From the NCBI RefSeq assembly GCF_014653155.1, contig NZ_BNAF01000001.1, forward strand, positions 310,001-374,000: a stretch of 64,000 bases of DNA. The letters run 5' to 3'. The stretch's first letter is position 1; every line of letters starts with the position of its first letter. Source of the stretch: Sphingobacterium griseoflavum (GTDB lineage Bacteria > Bacteroidota > Bacteroidia > Sphingobacteriales > Sphingobacteriaceae). A program made the position numbers and the translations under genes. Positions 45,449 through 54,626 of the stretch are shown piece by piece. The notes under the pieces are model-generated. The model made no database searches. It saw only the letters and a list, made by a program, of their open reading frames with translations, and was not told where the DNA came from.

Positions 45449-47911
45449 CTACGTCAATTTTAGGGTAAGTTCTTTCGCATTTTTGACCTTTTGTTCCATT
45501 AAAGCTAATTCGATCACTTCAGACATTCTCGTCACGTAGTGGAAATTTAAATCCTTGATATAGTCTTCTTTGATCTCCAGAATATCTTTCTCGTTGGCTT
45601 TGCAGAGGATGATTTCTTTGATGTTAGCGCGTTTGGCAGCCAATATTTTTTCTTTGATTCCGCCGACTGGAAGCACGCGTCCACGTAAGGTAATTTCACC
45701 AGTCATGGCCAACTTCTCCTTTACCTTACGTTGTGTAAACAGCGAGGTAAGCGCTGTCAGCATCGTGATCCCCGCAGAAGGTCCGTCTTTTGGTGTAGCT
45801 CCTGCCGGCACGTGCACATTGACATCCCATTGATCGAACACTTTGTAGTCGATGTCAAAATCTTCGGCGTGCGAACGCAAATAAGCCATGGCGATGGCGG
45901 CCGATTCTTTCATCACATCACCTAGATTTCCGGTCAAACTAAGTTTCCCCTTTCCTGGGCTAAGGCTTGACTCTATAAACAGGATATCGCCACCTACAGA
46001 AGTCCAGGCAAGTCCTGTCACGACGCCAGCTACCTCATTATCTTCGTACAAGTCTTTGTCGAAAATAGGGGCGCCCAAAATCTCTTCTACCATCGGTGCA
46101 TCGATCTTCGGACTGTGCTCTTTCTCCATCACGATACGGGTGGCTATGCCGCGAACGATCGATCCAATCTTCTTTTCTAACCCGCGCACGCCCGACTCGC
46201 GCGTATATTCATCGATGATCTTCTCTATGACTTTGTTGTTCAGATTGGCATCTTTCTTCGTCAATCCGTGTACCTCCAATTGCTTAGGAAGCAGGTGCTT
46301 TTTTGAAATTTCGATTTTTTCTTCGATCGTGTAGCCGTTCACTTCAATAATCTCCATCCGGTCGAGCAGGGCAGGCTGTATACCATTCAGGGAGTTGGCC
46401 GTAGCAATAAACATCACTTTGGAAAGGTCGTATTCCATTTCTACGTAATGGTCGTAAAAGTTGGTGTTCTGCTCTGGGTCCAACACCTCCAGCAGTGCCG
46501 AAGAAGGATCTCCTTTAAAGTCGGATCCAAGCTTGTCGATCTCATCGAGCACAAATACCGGGTTGGAAGCACCTGCTTTCTTTAAGGATTGTATAATCCG
46601 TCCGGGCATCGCGCCGATATACGTTTTGCGATGTCCACGAATTTCGGCTTCGTCGCGCACACCTCCAAGCGCCATACGCGTATACTTCCGTCCTAGCGCC
46701 TTGGCTACCGATTTGCCCAGCGATGTTTTCCCTACACCCGGCGGCCCCACCAAACACAAGATAGGGGCCTTCATGTTGTTTTTTAATTTCAGCACCGCCA
46801 GGTACTCGATAATACGGCGTTTAACTTTCTCTAGACCATAATGATCTTTGTCCAAGACTTTCACGGCGCGGTTGAGATCGAAATTATCCTTGGTATAATC
46901 ACCCCATGGTAAATCCAACAGTAACTCGAGGTAATTGATCTGCACCGAATAGTCTGCCGCCGCAGGGTTTATGCGGCCAAGCTTTTCCAGTTCCTTGCTA
47001 AAGTGTTTATGTACTTCTGCAGGCCATTTTTTTGCGCGGGCACGCTTTTCAAGTTCCTGCATTTCCAAATCGGGCGTATTTCCACCCAACTCCTCTTGGA
47101 TCGTCTTCAGCTGCTGGTTAAGAAAATAGTCCCGTTGCTGCTTGTCCAAGTCTATACGTACCTTGTTTTGGATTTGGTTTTTCAATTCCAAAAGCTGTAT
47201 TTCCGTAGTCAAATGTTCCAACAATGTCTTGGCCCGCTTGACAAAATCCTTTGTTTCCAACAAACTTTGCTTTTGCTCGGTCTCGAGCGACATGTTGGAA
47301 GATATGAAGTTCACCAAAAAGGTTGGACTTTCAATGTTTTTGATCGCAAGGCCAGCCTCGCTCGGCAAGTTGGGCGAAAGCTGGATAATCTGTAAAGCCA
47401 ATTCCTTGATGGAAGATATCAATGCCTTAAACTCCCTATTGGCCACTTTCGGTTTTTCCTCAGGCACCCGTTCCACGCGGGCTTTCAGGTAAGGCTCAGC
47501 GCTTACCAGTTCCGTGATTCGAAAACGTTGTTTTCCTTGTATGATAACCGTCGTGTTGCCATCCGGCATCTGCAAAATTTTAATGATACTAGCTACCGTA
47601 CCTATTTTATGCAGTTGATCCACCGTAGGCTCTTCGATGTTCATGTCCTTCTGTGAGAGCACACCGATGGTGCGATCGCTCTTATATGCTTCTTTGACAA
47701 GCTTTATGGATTTGTCACGGCCAACTGTAATCGGAATAACAACACCTGGGAAAAGTACCGTATTGCGCAAAGGAAGAATGGGCAAGATGTCAGGTATGTC
47801 CGCTTTGCTCATTTCCTCTTCGTCCTGTGAACTCATCAGGGGAAAAAACTCGGTGTCTTCATTGATGACAGAAAGTACCTGATTGAGGTCAAATGTGTCG
47901 TTTTTGTTCAT
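45449..47911 (-). CDS. lon: ATP-dependent protease Lon
   Basis: 820 residues, normal for Lon. It unfolds and degrades damaged and regulatory proteins in the cytosol. The N-terminal LON substrate domain (LPILPLRNTVLFPGVVIPI) is followed by a coiled-coil region, the AAA+ module with GPPGVGKTSLGK and VFVLDEIDK, and the protease domain with the catalytic Ser in PKDGPSAGI and Lys further on. It has its own terminator. A 17-bp palindrome lies just upstream of its start. Confidence 0.97.
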   Translation of the reverse strand: MNKNDTFDLNQVLSVINEDTEFFPLMSSQDEEEMSKADIPDILPILPLRNTVLFPGVVIPITVGRDKSIKLVKEAYKSDRTIGVLSQKDMNIEEPTVDQLHKIGTVASIIKILQMPDGNTTVIIQGKQRFRITELVSAEPYLKARVERVPEEKPKVANREFKALISSIKELALQIIQLSPNLPSEAGLAIKNIESPTFLVNFISSNMSLETEQKQSLLETKDFVKRAKTLLEHLTTEIQLLELKNQIQNKVRIDLDKQQRDYFLNQQLKTIQEELGGNTPDLEMQELEKRARAKKWPAEVHKHFSKELEKLGRINPAAADYSVQINYLELLLDLPWGDYTKDNFDLNRAVKVLDKDHYGLEKVKRRIIEYLAVLKLKNNMKAPILCLVGPPGVGKTSLGKSVAKALGRKYTRMALGGVRDEAEIRGHRKTYIGAMPGRIIQSLKKAGASNPVFVLDEIDKLGSDFKGDPSSALLEVLDPEQNTNFYDHYVEMEYDLSKVMFIATANSLNGIQPALLDRMEIIEVNGYTIEEKIEISKKHLLPKQLEVHGLTKKDANLNNKVIEKIIDEYTRESGVRGLEKKIGSIVRGIATRIVMEKEHSPKIDAPMVEEILGAPIFDKDLYEDNEVAGVVTGLAWTSVGGDILFIESSLSPGKGKLSLTGNLGDVMKESAAIAMAYLRSHAEDFDIDYKVFDQWDVNVHVPAGATPKDGPSAGITMLTALTSLFTQRKVKEKLAMTGEITLRGRVLPVGGIKEKILAAKRANIKEIILCKANEKDILEIKEDYIKDLNFHYVTRMSEVIELALMEQKVKNAKELTLKLT

Positions 47912-47926
47912 ATATATATGTGTTCA

Positions 47927-47943
47927 TCCGACATTATGTCAGA
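47927..47943. promoter_or_regulatory. Imperfect 17-bp palindrome upstream of lon
   Basis: TCCGACATTATGTCAGA, centred 24 bp before the lon ATG; only one base pair of the arms is mismatched. The position fits an operator in the lon promoter or leader. No known regulator box was recognised. Confidence 0.35.
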
Positions 47944-48208
47944 TTTTTAGATAGTTTCTATTCGAATAATTTATTTCCCCTATAAATGCAAGAGCGATGC
48001 CAACTTTAAAATTTGGTACTATTTATGTTAAGAAAGAGAATGTCATGTTAAATCGATCCAGCTATGTAATTGGAAACGAAGTCTCCATGCAAAAATGTGG
48101 AAATGTTAATAATTTCGCATTGTGTGCTTAAACTATTTAACAGAGATTTATGTCAACTGTATTGATGTAAAATAGGAAAAAAATAATAGAATCCATAAAA
48201 TAGAGAAT
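47944..48208. other. Divergent intergenic region between lon and the TPR gene
   Basis: About 265 bp of AT-rich DNA that must hold both promoters. No perfect TAnnTTTG element, hairpin or coding frame was found. Confidence 0.5.
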
Positions 48209-48880
48209 ATGAAACGTAGATTTTTGAATAAGCAGTGGAAGACGGTAAGATTGGGCTTGGCTGCCGCAGCAATAGCGCTCGGTACATTGGGTGTGCAGGC
48301 ACAAGATCAATCGCAGCATAGCAATCCGAATGTTCGTTTAGGGCAGAAGGCATTGCTCGATGGCGATTTTAAAGCAGCTGCCGGCCATCTGCAAAAGGCA
48401 CTTCCTTCGGAAGCCAATGACCCGGATGTACAATATCTGCTCGGATATTCACAATTTCACAACGGTGATTATACCAAGGCCATTGAGACCTTTAAAAAGG
48501 TGATAGCGTTGGATGCCAAGCATACGTCTGCTTACTACTATAAAGGGAAAGCAAGTAACAATTTGGCTGTTGCAAATAGCAGCAAATTAACCAATGCCGC
48601 AAAAGAGCAACTGTTGAAAACAGCCATTGAAGATTACAGTAAAGCAATCGCCATCAATGCAAACGATGCAAAACTTTACCAAAATAGAGCTGTAGCATAT
48701 CGCGATTTAGGCATTCTGACAGGAACTAACGGCGCTGCGAATTACGATAAAGCGAAAGCTGCGGATGCGTATGGCAAAGCGGTGGTAGACTACGAAAAGG
48801 TTTTAAGCTATGATGCTTCACGTAAGGATATACAGACCGAAGTGAAGAAAGTGAAGGTTTATCGAGATAACTTGAAATAG
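48209..48880 (+). CDS. Exported tetratricopeptide repeat protein
   Basis: 223 residues with a signal peptide (long basic n-region, hydrophobic core, GVQAQ at about residue 31). TPR units follow: about residues 40-75 (NPNVRLGQKALLDGDFKAAA), 75-110 (QYLLGYSQFHNGDYTKAI), 110-150 and 150-205. It is a periplasmic scaffold or binding protein; partners unknown. It is monocistronic between the lon promoter region and a strong terminator. Confidence 0.85.
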   Translation: MKRRFLNKQWKTVRLGLAAAAIALGTLGVQAQDQSQHSNPNVRLGQKALLDGDFKAAAGHLQKALPSEANDPDVQYLLGYSQFHNGDYTKAIETFKKVIALDAKHTSAYYYKGKASNNLAVANSSKLTNAAKEQLLKTAIEDYSKAIAINANDAKLYQNRAVAYRDLGILTGTNGAANYDKAKAADAYGKAVVDYEKVLSYDASRKDIQTEVKKVKVYRDNLK

Positions 48881-48900
48881 TTAATTAAATTTAGTAGGAT

Positions 48901-48938
48901 AACGGTGAACAGCAATTTTGTTCACCGTTTCTTTTTTT
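48901..48938 (+). terminator. Rho-independent terminator after the TPR gene
   Basis: Perfect 10-bp stem (48901-48910 with 48920-48929), 9-nt loop and T-rich tail, 20 bp past the stop. Confidence 0.92.
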
Positions 48939-49229
48939 GCTTTTTAAATAGTTAGCGAGCCTACATCCGTGTGGCCAATGCAATGGGATGAAGGCTTCCT
49001 CGGCGTGAAAGCTTGGTCTGCTGGCCTTCCTTTAAGGAATTTGTATTCGCGAGTGTAGCTTTCCTAATTTATGGTTATTTTAGCTCAGCAAATACGGCGA
49101 GAATGGATGCTGCCCGTTTTGGTTTGCTTGAAAAGCCAGCAGTATCTTTGGATGAGGATATTGGCTCAGCCGTGCAGCAGCAGCTACCGTGCGCACGATC
49201 AATAAAAAAATGCAGGATTACATATAGAT
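48939..49229. other. Noncoding stretch before the superoxide dismutase gene
   Basis: An open frame of 75 codons (49013-49240) runs through it and overlaps the sod start, but it has no recognisable family or ribosome binding site and is judged spurious. The sod promoter should lie here; no clear -7 element was seen. Confidence 0.5.
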
Positions 49230-49946
49230 ATGAAGAATAGAAGAACATTTATTAAAAATAGCCTGGGGCTAGCCGCCGGGCTAGCTGTGGCGAAGGTTGG
49301 CCAGGCAGGTTCATTTTTGGGAAACACGTCGGTGCTTGCCTTCCAGTTTGCACAAGAGCCTTTAGCGTATGGATTCAATGCGTTGGAACCTGCGATTGAT
49401 GCGCAAACCATGCAAATCCACTATGAGCGGCATTACGGCGCCTACGTGAAGAATGCGAATGAAGCCATTGCTGCAGAAAATGTACAGGCTGCCGATGCGG
49501 CAACTATTTTTAAGGAGATCGATAAATATAGTGCGAAATTACGCAACAACGCGGGTGGAGCCTACAACCATGCTTATTTCTGGAAAACCTTGCGCGCGCC
49601 TAAGGCGGATAATAAACCTACAGGAAAGTTGGCCTCGGCAATCGACAAGGCTTTCGGAAGTTTCGATAAATTTAAGGAGGAATTTACCAAAGCCGCTACC
49701 CAACAATTTGGTTCGGGCTGGGCTTGGTTGGTTGTCGATGCCGGTAAACTTAAAGTTGGCGGGACGCCTAATCAGGATAACCCGCTGATGAAGGGTGTGG
49801 CGCTTCAGGGAAAACCGTTGTTGGGGCTCGATGTGTGGGAGCATGCCTACTACTTAAAATACCAAAATAAACGTCCAGACTATGTCGCTGGCTTTTGGTC
49901 GGTGGTGAATTGGGACGAGGTACAGAAACAATTTAGTGCCACGTAG
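49230..49946 (+). CDS. Superoxide dismutase (Fe/Mn), Tat-exported
   Basis: 238 residues. The N-terminus MKNRRTFIKNSLGLAAGLAV is a twin-arginine signal, so the folded, metal-loaded enzyme is exported to the periplasm; cytosolic SODs start directly at the catalytic domain. Metal ligands of the Fe/Mn family are all present: His in HYERHYGAYV, His in GGAYNHAYFW, and Asp and His in LDVWEHAYYL. GTPNQDNPL and the NKRPDYV segment also match. It removes superoxide outside the cytosol. Fe versus Mn cannot be settled from sequence. Confidence 0.9.
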   Translation: MKNRRTFIKNSLGLAAGLAVAKVGQAGSFLGNTSVLAFQFAQEPLAYGFNALEPAIDAQTMQIHYERHYGAYVKNANEAIAAENVQAADAATIFKEIDKYSAKLRNNAGGAYNHAYFWKTLRAPKADNKPTGKLASAIDKAFGSFDKFKEEFTKAATQQFGSGWAWLVVDAGKLKVGGTPNQDNPLMKGVALQGKPLLGLDVWEHAYYLKYQNKRPDYVAGFWSVVNWDEVQKQFSAT

Positions 49947-49999
49947 TAAAAGTCAACAAGCTAGTAATATCGTGTTGCATGCCGTGCGCACCCGTATCC

Positions 50000-50048
50000 G
50001 ATAACCTTTGCTATGCTGCCGAGCATAGTAAAGGTTATCTTTTTTTTT
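50000..50048 (+). terminator. Strong rho-independent terminator after sod
   Basis: 18-bp stem (50000-50017 with 50022-50039, one wobble pair), GCCG loop and T9. It separates sod from the convergent lipoprotein gene. Confidence 0.94.
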
Positions 50049-50049
50049 G

Positions 50050-50712
50050 CTATTTTTCCGCTAGACAGCCCGTTGTTGGCTGTTGCTCATATTTGGCCAA
50101 TAGCGCAAAGGATGTCAGTGTCGAAGCTGCCGACGTACAGTCTACATCCTTGTTGGGCAATTGATCCGGTATCGGATTATCATTTGCTTTGCTGCGCATC
50201 ACGTAGTTTTTCTGCAGACAACGGAAAGGTTGTTCGTTTCTGAGGTATATCCTTTGTTCAATGACTTGGTCTTTTGTCGCCCCTTCAGCAGCCCCATGCT
50301 CGAAAGACCAAGAAGTTGCTCGCCGAAATTGAAAGAACGGCTTTCCATCGCGCACAAAGAACGTTTCGTGCACTTCGTGGTGACTGTATTCACCATAGTA
50401 GTGTTTGATAAGCACTAAACTGCCTTTCTCGGTGAAATAGATCACGCGACCATTTCGTTCACCATGGCAATCGTAGTCGAAAAATGTACTGTCCATGGCG
50501 CCCTTTTCCAGTCGGCTCATCGTTTGCGTGTATGCATCCTGTATGGCAGCAACCGTTTCCAAGGATTGGTGTGCGCTGGAATTCAAAGAATCATCCGGTT
50601 TGATCGATTCGTCGTGTATTTTTGCCCTGCCGTCAGTTGGCTCTTTTCGTGTTTTCATATGGCATGCGCTGAGGCATATCATGCCCGCAAGTAAAAAAAG
50701 TAGTTGTTGCAT
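50050..50712 (-). CDS. Hypothetical lipoprotein
   Basis: 220 residues with a lipoprotein signal (LLFLLAGMICLSAC). The mature part is charged, predicted mixed alpha/beta, with a repeated strand pattern around CHGERNGRVIYFTEKGSLVLI. No family recognised. It is probably attached to the periplasmic face of a membrane. Tail-to-tail with sod; its stop nearly touches the terminator T run. Confidence 0.7.
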   Translation of the reverse strand: MQQLLFLLAGMICLSACHMKTRKEPTDGRAKIHDESIKPDDSLNSSAHQSLETVAAIQDAYTQTMSRLEKGAMDSTFFDYDCHGERNGRVIYFTEKGSLVLIKHYYGEYSHHEVHETFFVRDGKPFFQFRRATSWSFEHGAAEGATKDQVIEQRIYLRNEQPFRCLQKNYVMRSKANDNPIPDQLPNKDVDCTSAASTLTSFALLAKYEQQPTTGCLAEK

Positions 50713-51000
50713 ATCGTGTGTCTGCTATCCTGAAGAATAACGGCGTATGTCGCTGTTTGTTTTTACTGCCTCGTTTCCTTCGCAGCATTCCTGTTCACGC
50801 TTCTTTTATTTCTATCTATGGACTTATCGTCAACGGGTACTTTTCCGTCCACGCGTCGAGATTCTGTATTAAAATATTTTTCGTACATTTAAGGGGAACG
50901 GTTGCTGTGTAGCGTAGATAAGGCAGACAGCACCCTTGATGTTGACCAGATGCTGCGGGTAGCTTCCGCTGGCGATTGTTTTATAGCAATACCCAATTAT
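50713..51000. other. Intergenic region upstream of prpB
   Basis: About 290 bp between the divergent lipoprotein and prpB starts. An open frame continues upstream of prpB to 50902, but similarity to PrpB begins at the ATG at 51001. No regulator gene or clear operator was found. Confidence 0.5.
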
Positions 51001-51897
51001 ATGATATATTCTCCGGGTCTTCGGTTTAGGGAGGCCATGCAAAATGAAAAACCCTTACAAATCGTTGGTGCAATTCATGCCAACCATGCTTTGTTGGCCG
51101 AGCAAGCTGGGTTTAAAGCAATTTATTTGTCGGGCGGTGGCGTGGCGGCAGGTTCGCTTGGTATACCTGATTTAGGGATTACCAGTCTGCAAGATGTACT
51201 TATTGATGCAGAACGAATCACCAATGCCTGTTCGCTGCCCTTGCTGGTCGATATCGATACGGGCTTTGGGCCTTCTGCATTTAATATCGAACGCACGATA
51301 CGGGCACTCCTCAAGGTGGGTGTTGCAGCGGTGCATATTGAGGATCAGGTGGGCGCCAAACGTTGCGGACACCGACCGGGGAAGGAATTGGTGTCTGCAG
51401 CGGAAATGTGCGACCGGGTAAAGGCTGCAGTAGACGCCAGGACGGATGAGAACTTTCTCATTGGAGCACGGACGGATGCTTTGGCTAGCGAGGGCTTGGA
51501 GAAGGCGTTGGAGCGTGCCGTCGCCTACAAGGCGGCAGGTGCGGATTTTATATTTGCCGAAGCGGTACACACGCTAGAGGAATACAGGCGCTTTCGTGCA
51601 GCGACAGGTTTGCCCATACTGGCGAATATCACCGAGTTTGGGCAAACGCCCCTGTTCACGGTAGCGCAGTTGGCTACTGCTGCTGTGGACATGGTTCTGT
51701 ATCCACTGTCTGCATTCCGCGCGGCAAACAAGGCCGCAGAAAATGTATATAACAGTATTCGGCGTGATGGAACCCAAGCTGCGGAAATCCATGCCATGCA
51801 AACACGTGAGGAGCTATACAAGAGCATAAACTACTATGCATACGAAAACAAATTAGATCAATTGTTTAATACCGATCAAGATGGAAAAAGCAAATGA
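51001..51897 (+). CDS. prpB: Methylisocitrate lyase
   Basis: 298 residues from the ATG at 51001, where the text becomes PrpB-like ([10 protein letters not shown], then NPLQIVG-type and [13 protein letters not shown]). It splits 2-methylisocitrate to pyruvate and succinate in propionate breakdown. Active-site marks: [20 protein letters not shown] and KRCGHRPGK. The open frame begins at 50902 (TTG), but the first 33 codons have no counterpart in the family. The stop overlaps prpC by 17 bp. Confidence 0.92.
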   Translation: MIYSPGLRFREAMQNEKPLQIVGAIHANHALLAEQAGFKAIYLSGGGVAAGSLGIPDLGITSLQDVLIDAERITNACSLPLLVDIDTGFGPSAFNIERTIRALLKVGVAAVHIEDQVGAKRCGHRPGKELVSAAEMCDRVKAAVDARTDENFLIGARTDALASEGLEKALERAVAYKAAGADFIFAEAVHTLEEYRRFRAATGLPILANITEFGQTPLFTVAQLATAAVDMVLYPLSAFRAANKAAENVYNSIRRDGTQAAEIHAMQTREELYKSINYYAYENKLDQLFNTDQDGKSK

Positions 51898-53032
51898 AAC
51901 AGGTTTTAAGCCCAAGAAAAGCGTTGCCTTATCGGGTGTGGTGGCTGGCAACACGGCCTTAAGTACGGTCGGGAAAAGTGGAAATGACCTGCACTACCGT
52001 GGTTATGATATTTTGGATCTGGCGTGGAAAGCGTCTTTCGAAGAAGTAGCATACTTGTTAATATATGGCGGTTTGCCGACAGAGCCACAGCTGCATACAT
52101 TCCAGTCTCAAATGGCTAGTCAACGGGGCCTCCCTATTGCGATACAGCGTGTCTTAAAACAGCTGCCCACGACAGCGCACCCCATGGATGTGCTGCGAAC
52201 GTATGTGTCTTTCTTTGGTAGCTTACAGCCTGAAAGAGAAAGCCAGCCCTTGGCGGCTGCCCGAGACATAGCAAGTCGTCTGATGGCTTCCATGGCGTCG
52301 GCACTTTTATATTGGCATCACTTCAGTCAGAACGGCCGTGAAATTGCTGTCGAAACAACTGACGATACCGTGGGAGGACATTTTCTACATCTGCTGCATG
52401 GCCATGCACCTTCTGCCTCATGGGTGCGGGCCATGCAGGTGTCGCTGAACCTGTATGCCGAGCACGAGTTTAATGCTTCAACGTTCACTGCGCGCGTTAT
52501 TGCCGGTACGGGGTCTGATATCTATTCTTGCATCGCCGGAGCCATTGGAGCGTTACGTGGCCCGAAACATGGGGGCGCCAATGAGGTGGCTTTTGAGATC
52601 CAGAGTCGCTATGCGGATGCCGACGAGGCCGAGGCTGATATCCGCAAGCGATTGGCCAACAAAGAAGTGATCATTGGTTTTGGACATCCGGTTTACACCA
52701 TTGCGGATCCGAGAAATGAAGTCATCAAGCGCATAGCCAAGGAACTGAGTGAAGAAGCGGGAGATATGACGCTCTACCGTATCGCCGAACGACTCGAACA
52801 GGTGATGTGGGACGAAAAACGGATGTTTCCTAATTTGGATTGGTACTCGGCCGTGGCTTACCACATCATGGGTATTCCAACAGAGATGTTCACGCCGCTA
52901 TTTGTTATTTCGCGCATCACCGGTTGGTCTGCGCATGTGTTTGAGCAGCGGCAGGACGGTAAGATCATTCGCCCAAGCGCCAACTACACAGGGCCGGATA
53001 ACCGGGATTTTAAACCTATTGCCGAACGATAG
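51881..53032 (+). CDS. prpC: 2-methylcitrate synthase
   Basis: 383 residues. It condenses propionyl-CoA with oxaloacetate. Citrate-synthase fold motifs: [13 protein letters not shown] and [10 protein letters not shown] at the N-terminus, GPKHGGANE, the catalytic His region GFGHPVY, and [12 protein letters not shown] near the end. The short length and text fit PrpC and not GltA. Encoded between prpB and prpD, so this is the methylcitrate cycle enzyme. Confidence 0.93.
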   Translation: MEKANETGFKPKKSVALSGVVAGNTALSTVGKSGNDLHYRGYDILDLAWKASFEEVAYLLIYGGLPTEPQLHTFQSQMASQRGLPIAIQRVLKQLPTTAHPMDVLRTYVSFFGSLQPERESQPLAAARDIASRLMASMASALLYWHHFSQNGREIAVETTDDTVGGHFLHLLHGHAPSASWVRAMQVSLNLYAEHEFNASTFTARVIAGTGSDIYSCIAGAIGALRGPKHGGANEVAFEIQSRYADADEAEADIRKRLANKEVIIGFGHPVYTIADPRNEVIKRIAKELSEEAGDMTLYRIAERLEQVMWDEKRMFPNLDWYSAVAYHIMGIPTEMFTPLFVISRITGWSAHVFEQRQDGKIIRPSANYTGPDNRDFKPIAER

Positions 53033-53083
53033 CACCCGCGGGATCGTAGATAATCATCGTATGAGTTGTTTAACATAGCATGT

Positions 53084-54535
53084 ATGAGTACATATATTTC
53101 GAATGAAAGACCTGAAGTTGACCAGGTAATAAAAGATATTGTCGACTATGTTGTCCATTACAAAGTAGAGAGTCCAGTGGCTTGGCGTACGGCCTTCTAT
53201 TGTTTTCTAGATACCATGGGCTGCGGCTTTGAGGCACTAACCTATCCGGCATGTACCAAGATGCTGGGGCCGGTCGTGCCGGGAACGGTTGTGCCACACG
53301 GCGCCAAGGTGCCCGGCACCGCCTACCAGTTAGATCCGATACAAGCAGCCTTCAATATCGGCACGATGATACGATGGCTAGACTTCAACGACACTTGGCT
53401 GGCTGCCGAATGGGGGCACCCCTCGGATAATTTGGGCGGCATATTGGCTACCGCGGATTGGCTAAGTCGTACGCGCATCGCGAATGGAGAGGAGCCATTA
53501 AAGGCGAAGGAACTCCTGGAGGCGATGGTCATGGCGCATGAGATTCAGGGGGTGCTCGCTTTGGAGAACTCGTTCAACAAAGTAGGGCTAGACCATGTGC
53601 TACTGGTGAAGGTGGCGTCGACGGCGGTGGTTGGCAAGATGCTAGGTTTAAGCTATGACGAGCTCGTCAATGCGGTGTCCTTGGCGTTTGTCGATGGGCA
53701 GGCGCTGCGCACCTATCGGCATGCGCCAAATACAGGCAGCCGCAAATCGTGGGCGGCGGGGGATGCTACTTCGCGGGCTGTTAAGCTGGCACTTATCGCC
53801 AAGACGGGCGAAATGGGGTATCCATCCGTGCTCACAGCCCCAGTTTGGGGATTTTATGCGGTGTCGTTCCAGGGTAAGGCGTTCCAGTTCCAGCGCAATT
53901 ACGGTAGCTATGTGATGGAGAATGTCTTGTTTAAGATCTCTTTTCCGGCAGAATTTCATGCACAGACAGCCGTAGAGGCTGCTATGCAGCTGCATGGCAT
54001 GTTGAAAGAGTTGGGGAAAACGGCTGACGATATCGCGCAGATCCAAATTCGTACGCACGAAGCTGCCATTCGCATTATTGATAAGAAAGGGCCATTGCAC
54101 AATCCGGCAGATCGTGACCACTGCCTGCAGTACATGGTTGCTGTGCCGCTCTTGTTTGGACGATTGACGGCCGAGGATTACGAAGATGCGGTGGCCAATC
54201 ATCCGCAGATCGATGTGCTACGCGCCAAGATGAGCTGCCTCGAGGATACAAATTTTACCGAGGACTATCACGATCCCGAGAAAAGAGCCATTGCCAATGC
54301 ATTGACCATCGTCCTGAATGACGGCACGGTTTTGCCTGAGGTGTTGGTGGAATATCCCATCGGACATCCCCGTCGTCGGGAAGAGGGCATTCCCAAGTTG
54401 ATTGAGAAATATAAACGAAATCTGAAGCGCGTGTTTGCTGAAAAACAACAGCAGGCCTTGCTGCAGACTACGTTGGACTATGATACCTTTATTGCGCTAG
54501 ATGTGCATACCCTCGTGGATATGATGGTTCATTAG
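53084..54535 (+). CDS. prpD: 2-methylcitrate dehydratase (PrpD)
   Basis: 483 residues from the ATG at 53084, the same length as E. coli PrpD. It dehydrates 2-methylcitrate to 2-methylaconitate. MmgE/PrpD family marks: [33 protein letters not shown] and [12 protein letters not shown]. No acnD/prpF pair is in the window, which agrees with the use of PrpD itself. Completes a compact prpBCD operon; the prpE gene is not nearby. Confidence 0.93.
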   Translation: MSTYISNERPEVDQVIKDIVDYVVHYKVESPVAWRTAFYCFLDTMGCGFEALTYPACTKMLGPVVPGTVVPHGAKVPGTAYQLDPIQAAFNIGTMIRWLDFNDTWLAAEWGHPSDNLGGILATADWLSRTRIANGEEPLKAKELLEAMVMAHEIQGVLALENSFNKVGLDHVLLVKVASTAVVGKMLGLSYDELVNAVSLAFVDGQALRTYRHAPNTGSRKSWAAGDATSRAVKLALIAKTGEMGYPSVLTAPVWGFYAVSFQGKAFQFQRNYGSYVMENVLFKISFPAEFHAQTAVEAAMQLHGMLKELGKTADDIAQIQIRTHEAAIRIIDKKGPLHNPADRDHCLQYMVAVPLLFGRLTAEDYEDAVANHPQIDVLRAKMSCLEDTNFTEDYHDPEKRAIANALTIVLNDGTVLPEVLVEYPIGHPRRREEGIPKLIEKYKRNLKRVFAEKQQQALLQTTLDYDTFIALDVHTLVDMMVH

Positions 54536-54626
54536 TCAGGAAGAAATTGCTGAAGAAGTAGTTTTGTACGGCGCGGGACGAATAGATCACCCGCGCCGAT
54601 TTTATGTCCTGCCCCTGGTTCCAGAC

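Noticed and set aside
49013..49240. 75-codon ORF before sod
   Set aside because: Overlaps the sod start, no ribosome binding site, no family.
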